A stretch of DNA of 64,000 nucleotides from Tetrapyrgos nigripes (lineage: Eukaryota > Basidiomycota > Agaricomycetes > Agaricales > Campanellaceae), in the NCBI GenBank assembly GCA_013368315.1, contig JAACJM010000136.1:62001-126000 (forward strand). Direction: 5' to 3'. Below are positions 10,122 through 20,763 of this stretch, in pieces. A model generated the notes under the pieces. It saw nothing but the letters and a program-made list of their open reading frames with translations. It was not told the origin of the DNA and ran no database searches. Each line of letters starts with the position of its first letter. Position 1 is the first letter of the stretch. The position numbers were made by a program, and so were the translations under genes.

Positions 10122-10923
10122 GTGCTGATGTCTCAAGACAAGACACCCCTCTCCAATTTCATGAAGACCCCTCCACCACCTCTACTTCTTCTGGGTCCCC
10201 CCATGGGTACCAGTGCTGAAGAGACTGCTCAACATCCACATATTCTTGACATGTTACCTACAATCTCCAGTTCTAATTCTCACCATACAGTGACTACTGC
10301 CACACCTACCACTACAGTTGCAAGGTACAATGGGGGGACCATCCCACCAACACTGCAGGGCCTTTCTTCATTACATTTGTGGTTGTGTTGATATCCATGG
10401 GTGCTCTGTCTTTTTGTGAGTAACTCTACCATCCTATTAGCAGAGATACTGACTGTAGTTTGTTTTGAAGTTGATATCATTTACCCATACAAACTCCTCA
10501 CTGGACCCCTTTGTATCCTCACTGCTCTCAGCCCATTTACACACTACTATCTTGTTTATATGACTCCACCAGGCTTTGTAGATACAGAGCCTATGCAACC
10601 CGCTCTGACATTTTCGCAGAGTTGGACTTGGACTAGACTGAGGAAGGTGAAATCTACAGTTGTGGATGGGTATAGACTGTTAGAGACAGTTGATGCAGAA
10701 GAAGGGTCTTTAGAGGAAGCAGATGCAGATGAATGGAATACAACCAAGGCAGATATGACAAAATGTAGAAAGTGTACAGCAATGAGGCCAGAGGTGAGTA
10801 TTCTCCTTCAACAACTTGTAGAGTTTGGGCCTGATGATGTTTCTATCTCTTCTCCCAACAGAGAGAGCACATTAGTGTAGGATATGTAAATGTTGCGTGT
10901 TAAAGTATGATCATCATTGTCCT
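10122..10923 (+). pseudogene. DHHC palmitoyltransferase, 5' fragment with frameshift
   Basis: This resembles the N-terminal half of a fungal protein S-acyltransferase, a membrane enzyme that adds palmitate to cysteines of target proteins. Visible parts are a first hydrophobic segment near 10363-10412 (FFITFVVVLISMGALSF), a second with YPYKLLTGPLCILTALSPF (about 10480-10536), the juxtamembrane TPPGFVD, and the start of the Cys-rich domain (TKCRKCTAMRPE, then CRICKCCVLKYDHHCP at about 10874-10922). The DHHC catalytic motif is present. A frameshift lies just before it (about 10870), and everything after DHHCP is missing: the remaining membrane spans are not found before the LTR-like sequence at 11061. 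It is a dead fragment. Confidence 0.7.
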
Positions 10924-11060
10924 GTGAGTGTTCCTCCTTTTTTTGTTTCTTTCCAATGCTGACACACTTCTCGTTTCTTCTCTAGTGTAAGTCATCCTTC
11001 CCCTCTTCTGCCAACTCAACTCAATTTCGTTGTCTTTGTATGGATAAACCATTGACAATG

Positions 11061-12775
11061 TGTTAATAGGTGTCTTTTGCGTAAGTGTAGAACAAACACA
11101 AACTTAAAGACTTTTATACAAATAGTAAAGTGCGAGCGTTCTGAGTAGTCAGAATACTCAACAGTTCACTTGTACTACAAGGACTTTTGGGGGTTTTGGG
11201 ATGGGTTTTGCATGAATGCACACAAGTTAAACACACACAAATACTATAACAAGTCCACAAAGATATAACCAACAGTTTCAATTCACAATTTGTAGGCCCA
11301 AATGCCTTATAACCAGTTTCACAAGTCCAAGGACACACACAAAAAGGTAACACAAAAACCAACAAATTTGATTCAACACTATTGATCCACACACTATGTT
11401 TATACTTGATGCGAGTGAGGTAAATTTGGTAGAAGTGTATTCTGTGTTTCACAGTCTCTACAGCTAGTGCTAGTGAGATGACTGATACTCTACAGTACGT
11501 GGCTTTCAAGAAGCTTTGTCTGTATTTTACGCCCTCTTACTTAGAACTGCTGTGGTCCTGATACTCTATGTATGTGGCTTGAGTAACTACAAGAAATAAT
11601 ACCTAGTCCTTTTATACTACTCACAGCTACTACTATACAGTTCTACATTTCCTTTTAATGTCCGCTAAAAGGTACATAAGAAAACAGCCAGTCCATGCTT
11701 GTATGTACTACTAGATTAAGTAGGTACTTTCTAATTAGGGTATCTAGGAAATACAGAATATTATCTAAAACTAATGGGGCTTTCTATGTTCCCTTCACTT
11801 CATCCTCTTGCCTAAGGGTACCTTTCTGGAACTGGCAGCCATAGCTCCACCATCCATGCTGGGCTCCACTCATATGACTCACATTCCTTTACCGCCAATC
11901 AGTCGCTATAGGTTTGTGTAGTCTTCTGCTTATTCCTCCTTTTATGTTCTTCTGGTGCTACTATAGACTTAGTGTCAATAGACCCCATTCCTAGTATACT
12001 GCCAGTTCATAGTATAGTTTCTCTTATAGCTGAGTCCTGCTCTCTATAAGGTCCTACATATCTTTTGTAGTCGCACTTGTACCAACGAGAACACCTCAGT
12101 CATCAGGCACACATCTTGCCGATCTTACTGCTGCCTTCGGAAATATCTTTACCCTTTTGGGGCTCTCTCATTATGACTCATTCCTTAGATTGTGTACTGG
12201 CAGTAATGAATTATGGGCTTTATTCCTTTAGTACCCTGTGAAAGCTGAGCTTTCTAGGAACTCATACATATATACTTTGTCCTATTTTTCTATCCTTACT
12301 GCTTTTCAAAAGACTATTCCTTCTGTTTTTTTTACAAGCGAGGTATCGCTTGTTATACTGCTAGTTCAGACATAGTCAGTTACCAGGGTTTTCCTCTGAT
12401 TTCTCTGATTATGGCGCCATTCTAAATCAGTGATCGTTTAGCACTAGAGTCTGGGTCTTATAGCCTACATGTTCCTTGCCCATGAATAGGGGCTTCACTT
12501 TCCCTTGAGTCACACTGGCAGTACTAAGCGCATTATAGTAGGAATTTGTTACAAAGTCTTTATAGAGCTTTGTATAGTATATAGGGTGGGTCTGCTACTA
12601 TAACTGAAGCACTGTACACATCAACCATAGTACTTAGAATAAGCATATCCTATTCATAAGTACTTAGCTTTATTGTACTGGTGCTTACACTTAGTCCACT
12701 AGCACTTTAACTAGCAGTGGTGAATCAGCTTTCTAACTGCCAATTAACGTTTCTATACGCAAATTTGGTATGGCG
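11061..12775 (+). mobile_element. LTR-like sequence, copy A
   Basis: This roughly 1.7-kb stretch has no convincing coding frame. It aligns, diverged, with the reverse complement of 34528-36164. Shared landmarks in the same order are the start GTTAATAGGTG, ACTTGTACTA near 11170, TCCTTTTATACTACTC near 11607, GGTATCTAGGAAATACAGAA near 11740 with ATATTATCTAAA after it, and the end TTTGGTATGGCGTATCA near 12775. Two dispersed, non-coding, end-matched copies suggest a long solo LTR or a large non-autonomous retroelement. No convincing target duplication is seen at this copy. Confidence 0.55.
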
Positions 12776-13729
12776 TATCAGCATCAGGATATACAATGAG
12801 AGACATTTTATTCTGTTTATGTACATCCTCCAACTTCCACCCTATGACATGATTATTTTACAAAAACCATGGCATAACCCTGCAAAATAGTTTATAAAAG
12901 TTCTGGTTCATCCCTAGCACTTTTCTAAACCTTAACACCAAAAAAACCACAGGTATCCATACACTGGCTCACTGCATGGCACACTCAGATATAGAGGACC
13001 ATCTATGTATGATGTACCAAGGTCCATGGCTCTACTTAGTAAGCCTTGGGTGCACTCAGAAACCTCTGAGAAATGTTCGCATTGGTCCCTCCTCAGGCCT
13101 CAAGCCTCAGTACTCAGTCCTGCTTGGTCCCACAGCACTGTCCAGCCCAGACTGTTTCGAGAATCCAATAGAACAATACATAGAGCATACAGCTACAGTA
13201 CTACAGGCTGCTACTGTTAATACAAAAATCTGGTGGTAGATACTATAGATGATGCTACTTCTCGCCTTGCTGCACAGCACTACTCACTCTCCCACTGATG
13301 GCTGATTCCCTGTGAGTTCCCTACCTCTACATGATGTGCTGTTGTTCCTGGTCTGTAATAACAACATGACCCTGTAAACAATGCTGGGGATAAAAGAAAC
13401 ATGGCAAGGAGAGCTGGAAAGGTGAGGAGTAAAAATCAGTCTGAGTGGAGATACTAAGTAAGAACAACACATACCAACTAGTCCCTTGCTTCTCTGTCCA
13501 ATGTAGGTAGTGGTTATGGAATTCAAGCAATGCAGATTAGCTGGAGTCTGAAAATACTATTGAGTATGGGCGTTGACTGCAAGCCTTTTCATTAGCTTAC
13601 TAAGCAAGAATAAGCGAGACCTGTCCTGAAACTGTCTCCACCTCATACTTATACTTGTTCTCATTGTTACAAGCCATCTAATCCCATTATTCCTGTACTA
13701 TATGAGTATATAATACAATAAAGGCAACT
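12776..13729. other. No gene seen
   Basis: Short open frames at 12976-13239 and 13284-13530 have no recognisable domain and no supporting intron pattern. Nothing else is visible. Confidence 0.5.
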
Positions 13730-14809
13730 TTACTTATAATAATCATCTTCGGAATCATAACCAAGGTCATCAGCACTCACCTCAAGCATATCCTCCTTGT
13801 CCTCCTTGTCCTCCTCAACATTCCTGACCACTACACCACTCTTATTGCTCCAATCCACATACTCCTCAACTGTCTTCTCTAGGTAATCCAATTTCTCTGT
13901 TCTGCCCTTTCAGAAACACCTCTATAACCTTCAGTCTTCTTTGCCCCGTGCTTCCTATGCCATAACAGCTGCATATCAACATCCTCAACCCTCAAATAGC
14001 CTCTTGCATGAGGAGGCAATGAACGTGCATATTTGAAGTCCATCGCTGTCAAGATTGGTGATACTGCATCAATTGCTTTGTTTTTGGCCTTCTTCTTGTC
14101 CTTCCTGGCTTGGTCTTTCTGGAAATTGGCTTCAGCAACCTGCTGATGATGAGATGCAAGCTTGAAATTCTCTTCTCTATTGGAACCAGAGGCATCTTGT
14201 TCCCTTGTTATTCTGCACAGAAATCTTGGGAAAGACTTTGGTAAAGACTTGATATACTCTGCTGTGCCATTTTTCTTCACTATCTTGTGTGAGTTATACT
14301 GTGCAATTGACATCATTGGATTACACTTGGAGGTCTGCCTAAACTCTCCAAAATCTCCTTCACAAAGGTCATTGGTGGATTCCATGAAGGCTCATTCAAT
14401 CTGCTCCAGAGTAGCATTGGCAAGTGCACCTCCTTCATCAAATTCAGACATGAATTGCAACCATGTCTCACGAGCAGCCTAGAGCACAAGTGGGGAAGCT
14501 CTCCAAGACAGCTCTGTACCATGTAAAAGGCTTCTGGGCGTTCCCAATGCTGTCCATCAAAAGAGCCTGTTTTTCAATTTGTGTCAGGTGCGATAAGACG
14601 ACTGGGATCATTGATCAACATGTCAATGAAGCTTTCTGAGCAATATAACATTCTCGTGCTCCCAGTAAGGACCTTGTATTTCTCACATATAAGGGACACT
14701 GATGGAGAGCCAGTAAAGGGTGATAACACAGATTTCATGACGAGTTGGAATGCAGTGAAGGCCATTCCAGACATTCTGTTCCATATGATTAAGTTTGTGG
14801 GAAGCTTTA

Positions 14810-14940
14810 CATGCTGAAAAGACAAAAATATCTGCTTTACAGATAGATCACATCACTACTACTGATATAAGATATATCTGTAAAAAAGTGTGTTTCTGTA
14901 CGCCTTTCTGCTGAGCGGATATTTTTGTATTTTCAGTGCG
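14810..14940 (-). mobile_element. 131-bp MITE, copy 1
   Basis: A 131-bp element whose imperfect inverted ends read CATGCTGAAAAGAC and, in complement, CGCACTGAAAATAC. It is flanked by TTA on both sides (14807-14809, 14941-14943). It is the reverse complement of 25470-25600 at high identity, including the internal CAGATATATCTTATATCAGT. It lies inside the transposase-like ORF: protein homology stops at one edge and resumes at the other. Confidence 0.85.
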
Positions 14941-15792
14941 TTATTCTCTTTGACATACGTCAGGAATCTGATGAATAGGTCATGATAGGTGATGAGAATG
15001 GTGCAGGCTTCTGTGTGGGATTGAAAACATGTGTTGCTGGTGTCCGGGAACGATATAATGAAACCCAACTCCTTGTCAAAGAATATCCACAATGTATCCT
15101 GCTGCCCCCTCTTCTTATCTTTGTGTTGGAAAATTGCCCCACACTGACTCACTAACTTCATGGCTCCACCTCTAGACACTTCCTCAGCATGTCGAGACGT
15201 GTCTGTTGACAGCACCAGGTCAACCATTGCAGCATTATCATGGTTGTACCTCTTCTGAGGTCCTGGAATCCCATTCTCCTCCCAAAACTGCTCCATCACA
15301 TAGCACCCTCTTTTAAATACATTCATTTCTTTATGCATACAACACCTTGCCGACAGAAAAAAGTCAATTTCTTCCTTCTCTGCCTGTGACAGCTTCTCAA
15401 ACTCAGTACACCCAATATCCCAAACCATCTGTGCTCTCATCAAGTAGAGGTGCTTTGACCATTCCTCTGGATCAAGCTCATCCCATGCATGAGGTCCTCC
15501 TGCCACACAAACAGCCTCTTCAGCACATTTCAGGATAAGAACTCCATACTCAAGGTCTGCCATTCTCTTCACTGCTCGTTCTCCTCACAAATCCCACTCA
15601 CATACAACCTTCCACTCTTTCAGCAGCTTGAATAGCTTCTTCTGGTCCTCAACATGGTCAGAATGAAATCCTGTCACCGAGTTCCAGAATTCCCAAGCAT
15701 CATCTGCAGCTACCAGCCCACTTTCATGTGCCATCTCATATATCTCTTCCACTAAATCTGTCCAGCCTGCAAGCTGTGCCTCGCTTCAGTCC

Positions 15793-16219
15793 TAGAAAGA
15801 ACTGTCATGAATCCCTTCCTGTCTTCACTTTTCCAGACCCTGTATCCCATTCCTTCTACTTCCTTTGTTCTAGATCTCGTCTCTTGGTACCTATGGCTTC
15901 TACCTTCCTTGGTACATCATTTCTGACTGACAGATCATATCTGCTTCTACTGTACATATTGACATCACTTAGATACCTGATCATCATCCTATGATTGTTT
16001 CCATCAGTACCTGCTGATCTAGCTTCGCACTTTTGTATATTTACTACATGGCTTTGTAGATAGGTTCCTTAGTCTGTCCACTTCTGTCCCTCTGATCCAT
16101 ACTGCTCAGCATTGTCCTCAGTACTATGTAGACTCTGGCCCAGTACTGGCTTACTCACATATACCATCTATTTGCCTTGTTACTTCGTCTTTGGCTCCTG
16201 TGTGGTGGCCTGAGAGGCA
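15793..16219. mobile_element. 427-bp insertion with 8-bp direct repeats
   Basis: The flanks TTCAGTCC at 15785-15792 and 16220-16227 are identical. Protein homology of the host ORF stops on one side (RIQFLSRTG) and resumes on the other (AQLAGWTDLVEE), so this is an insertion with an 8-bp target duplication. No clear terminal inverted repeats and no coding frame are seen. Eight-base duplications are typical of hAT-type transposons, but the class is not settled. Confidence 0.6.
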
Positions 16220-17300
16220 TTCAGTCCCTATCTGAACCTGTTCTTGACAGGAACTGTATTCGCTCGTTGTTCCCATTGATTACAGTGACCCATTTTGTCT
16301 CATAAGTCTCATTTTTATGAGTAGTACCATCACCACTCAAGGTGACGCCTATGGACGTGATTAGTCTCTGATCATAACATCCTTTCTTTAGGTTACATAC
16401 CTTTCGCATCTTTGAGCTTTGATGCATTCCCTCCTTCTTTCAGAATCTGTCCAACACTCTGCCTTGATACATCTCCTTCCACCTGGATCCCAAATACAGC
16501 AGCTATCCTCTTGAAGACATGAGTAACCTTATTTGCAGGTACTTTGTCCAAGGCCACTAGCTCCATGAGGATGTTGTGAGCCTTGTCAGTCACCACTCCA
16601 TGTGCCTCCTTGAGGTGATATGTTCAGTCTCTTTCAGTCTGTTTCTTGAAGAGGAGGGTGGTCTGATGAATAGCAGTGGCAAGACGATTGGGTATGTGTT
16701 TCACTTTTGCTTTGAGAACATGTAATTGGTGCTGATAACCCATCTTCTGTGCCTCTAGACCAGCTATCCTCTTGTTGGCCTCATCTGCCTGTCTTCTTTC
16801 AAACTCCAACTCCTTATCCTTTCCTTCAAAGCCCTTTCCTTCACATCTATCTCCAACCTCACTCTCTTCCTTTCATGCTGCAACTCACTATCCTTGTCCT
16901 TCAAAGCCCTGTCCTGTAACCTTCTCTCTATTTTGAGCCTCTCATTGTCTGCCTTCGAATTCTTTGCCTTGTTCTTGTGATATGATAACTGTTTTCTCAC
17001 CCTCTCCTTCTTCAACCTTTCCTCCTTCTGCAGGTCAATTGTGCTCAGGCCAGCCTGGGGTATTAAAGGTTCGTTTTCATCCTCATCACCTGACCATCAA
17101 CATCATTGTTCTTTCACCTTGCAGCTGTTGCAGCTGCAGTTTGTGCAGCTCGAGCCCCCCATATTCTATCATGTGGCCTTGTTGAGGGCACTGGGCATCA
17201 GCACAATGTGCTTGACGCACTTTTGCAGTGTCTAGACGTGCAGCAAGGGTACAGAGGAGGACATGACTTGGTTGTTTACATTTATTTTTCCAGACCATTT

Positions 17301-20300
17301 ACTGCGTCTTCAGGGAATTCCACATCCATGCTCCTAGCTCAAGTATTCCCTTCAGAATGTTCGGGATTTGATTTGTATTTAACAATTTTTTTTTCAGATG
17401 GACTTGAGTTTTCCTTGGCCTACATACTCCTACTGTACCTTACTCTACACTTTTGGCAAATGTAAATCATTAAATAGAAATAATATCCTGGGTACTATCA
17501 TATGGGTGTTTTTCCATGAGGGGTAACGTTAATCATTGAAGAAATAATAATGGCAGAGAAACACAGGGGCTGTTTTACACTGTAACGCACTCAACCTTCC
17601 TAATTGGGATGTCATGGCATGGAGTTTAAATTTTGCAGGTAGTGCCCATACTCAATACTATGCAACAGGTGGAGGTGGAAGATGGATGCAGGTAGCAGGA
17701 AAGAATACAGGTCAGGATTGTGCTATTATTAAGAGCCATTGATGGAGTCAGGTAGTGAAGAGGATAGGGCTAGACTGACCATAAGGAGTGGTGTGGCCAG
17801 TTCATATTTTGTTGGAGAACGAGTTATGAGTGTGGAGTCATCTATCAGGGCTGAGTCTGGCTGCAGAGCTGGGTGGGGAGCTGTCTGGCAGAAATAACAA
17901 GAAGAGAGAGCAGGAAAGCGAAGGAGCGTGTTGAAACTTGATGGGACACTGACAGGGAACTGACATGTCAACACCATGCGTGCCACGTGTACATTGAGTG
18001 ATGCATCGAGACTCAAGATGCTGTTTCAGTGCAAAATGCTACTTGTACTCCGACTACACAGTTTGACACACTGCATACACCAGAATAGCTAGATCATTTT
18101 ATATGGTACAGTCATCTTGGAGTCCTTGACCCAAAACATCTCACAATGCCCTTTTTATTCCACATTCTTGATTTGACTGAAATCTAAGTATACCAGCATC
18201 TAGATAGGCTTATTACAAGTATTCTAGAGTATTTTATATGAAGATAATAGATGTGTTATATAGTACTATTGGCAGAGTTTCAAAGAGATGAAAAGTCACG
18301 ATTTGAGGCTCCTTGACCCACCATGACCAAACTGTGACTTGATTAGTCATGCAAATTCTGCAGGTAAATCTTTGGCCTTTACCCCTGCTGCATGAGCTTT
18401 TTCAAGACACGTTTGTCACGCTCTCGACCACCTGTTTTGCTACACAGCTTCACCACATTTTCTGATGGTCCATCATAGCAAATTGTAGCCTAGACTCTAG
18501 ATATGATTGTAATATTCATAATCACAAAGGTTTGGGCTGACATCTCAACCAAAAACAGTATCTAGACACGTCAAAGATGTTTCCACGTCTTGAAGACACG
18601 TAATTTTGACCTTAGCCTCTCAGCCAGTCTCCATCGAAATTGGAGCAAAGATGTATCAATATATCTAATACATGCTGGTATACCTACTTTAGTAAAAAGA
18701 TCACAGATTTACTTAAATATTTGCATTTGGGTCACGTACTCCAAGAAATGAACAAAGCCCAATGTTCACTATGACTGAGAATTTTTGTGCATGAAAAATT
18801 GAAAATTCGGACAGTCCTGTTTGCGTAGTTGCATTCATAGATTGAAATAGCAAGTATATTCCTTAATCTAATATCTATGGAGCTGATTGCAGTACTATGT
18901 ACCCATCCCTGAGGTATCAATGTCCACAGTCGAGTAAAAGTCTGAATCCCCTCACGATGGATTCCCACGCGTCTCCTGGGCGCTTAGTGCGCCGTCTTGG
19001 TCTTTGCTTCCACTCATGATGGGAGAAACAGACACTGAGAAGGCCTTATGGCATGTGTCCCAATAGGGTGCAATTTTAGCTTTCTGGTTTTCCAACATAA
19101 AATATTCATATCTCAAGCAGTTCTTCACCGAATCTCATGAAAAGTATACTAGCTATCGCCAATAGCTTTCCAATGGTACCCAGGGGATGGAGAACGGTTG
19201 GGATTTGAGGGATACAGGACCCGATTACGGATCCGTGTCCCGCTAGCCGATTCAATGCAGTATTTGGAACTGCGCGTCATTTTCTGTGTGTTTCCTCCCG
19301 GAAGAACCTAGACACTACACATCGTTAAACATCCAGTGTATGCAAGCCTATTACGTCTATTCACTCACATGCGCGCCGAGGGCTGGCAGAAAACGGCGGA
19401 GTTTTTGCTTTAGGCGCCGTGTTCCTGCGCACGCAGATTTCGTACGTGGTCGTGGGTGCGCAAACTGGCTAATAGGCTCTATACAATACCGGTCACATTT
19501 ATGTGTCTCAAATAGACTGAGAAGATGAGATTTGACAGTACTTTTAGGAGAAATATTATGATACTTAGCCAACTGTTTCAATAGCATATTTGGAGAGAAA
19601 GGCTAGAACAAATTATCAAGGAGTCATGGTAAGAACCCAGCACACAAGACTGAAAAGCACTACATAAACTGATTGAGTTGAGCTTAACCACAAAATCATG
19701 CCTGTAGAAAAGTGATTGTAAGATCAACAACTGGGTAAACTGGCAAGTTGATGTAACTCTGTTATGAAAAGGTAAAAAAGATAGTAAACAAGCTGTAGCT
19801 AGTAAGTCCATGAATTGCACAAGAATCCTGAGTACAGACTGTAAATTGATGAACAGACAGAAAAACATAGTTCAAGACAGTATACAGTATGTAACAACCC
19901 TGATACTTAGAGTGAATACTGAAAGACTTCCAAAGAAATATCAAGTCTACAGATGCAGTAGACCGTGCTCTAGAATGAAAAACTGAATGATACATGTGCG
20001 GGGAAAGGGAATGAGCATACAAGCACAAAGGAATATGATGAGAAGAAAGCTTCTGAGCAACTGACTGAACAAGTTTGGCCTGACATCTGATATACAATGA
20101 GAAAATTGCAGGGATATGATTACTGAAGGATATTGAGTGCTGATCATTGTATAGTGTTGAGTTGGATTCAAAAGCCAAAATTGCGTTGTAGTTATAAAGC
20201 GATGTTGAGTCGTGAGCTGAGAGCTAAGCAATGTATATTGGTGCAGTCAAGCTGGCTGCACATGCCAACGCTCGATCTCACCGGAATGGTAAGGTTGCAG

Positions 20301-20568
20301 TGAAGGTAATCATGGCCTAATACACATGGCGCCAAAGAGAGAACGATGCAAGAAAAAGAAAAAGGTGTGAGAGAATGCGTCATGGTGGTTTGAGAGAGGG
20401 ATAAATGGTGAGATTGACTGCTTGGACGCATTGGACTCTGTAAAAAAAAGGAGCTAATTAAACCCTGTCAGCCGTCGGAAACAAGGCGGACTCAGAGTCG
20501 GACTCTGACAATCCCGAACGCTCTCGTAATCTGCCAGACAAAGAAAGCGGCAAAGGGGACCGTTTTTA
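17301..20568. other. No gene recognised; diverse non-coding sequence
   Basis: About 3.3 kb without a supported gene. Open frames at 17729-18016, 18732-18968 and 19578-20431 look like chance or decayed repeats. The phrase CTCCTTGACCCA or a near copy occurs at about 18120 and 18313, and GACACGT words cluster at 18410-18600. CpG is more frequent from 18950 to 19500 than in the transposon-rich stretches. Confidence 0.4.
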
Positions 20569-20627
20569 CACTGCCACCTGCAGAAACGCAGTGTAAAGAA
20601 CTCAGCCTCATTCTTCGGCCTCGTAAT
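20569..20627 (-). repeat. Dispersed short repeat R1, copy 1
   Basis: On the minus strand it reads ATTACGAGGCCGAAGAATGA, then GGCTGAGTT and TTACACTG. Related copies lie at 24946-25007 and 39084-39145. The parent element is unknown. Confidence 0.55.
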
Positions 20628-20763
20628 TGAAATAAATACGCATACTCCTTGTATACCGACGTCGACTGGACATCCAATCAATATTAATCAATGGCCATTA
20701 TCCAGACGAAGAGTCTCTCCGCCTGTATGACATATCTCAGCTCCTCCGAAGGTGTCCAATTAA

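Larger units (their letters stand above)
13730..17300 (-). pseudogene. Coiled-coil transposase-like gene of a mushroom repeat family, broken
   Basis: Minus-strand fragments follow the order of a large multi-copy Agaricomycete protein. There is an N-terminal charged coiled coil (about 17015-16620), a helical block with VSRQSVGQILKEGG (about 16440-16480), the motif LSGDGTTHKNETYETKW (about 16300-16360), a segment containing AQLAGWTDLVEEIYEMAHES and DHVEDQKKLFKLLKEWK (about 15780-15610), and a long block with CCMHKEMN and GQQDTLW (15572-14945). The end has STNDLCEGDFGEFRQTSK (about 14378) and an acidic tail stopping at 13730. The Asp in SGDGT and the conserved Cys/His block suggest a DDE-like transposase, but that is inference. 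The gene is dead: a MITE (14810-14940), a 427-bp insertion (15793-16219), an in-frame stop near 15575 and a frameshift near 13890. Confidence 0.6.

Noticed and set aside
12976..13239. 87-codon plus-strand frame as a gene
   Set aside because: No recognisable content and an overlapping alternative frame of similar length; not supported.
19578..20431. Overlapping minus-strand frames of 79-138 codons
   Set aside because: Composition is hydrophobic and His/Ser-rich with no conserved pattern, frames overlap, and no supported start or splice sites were found.
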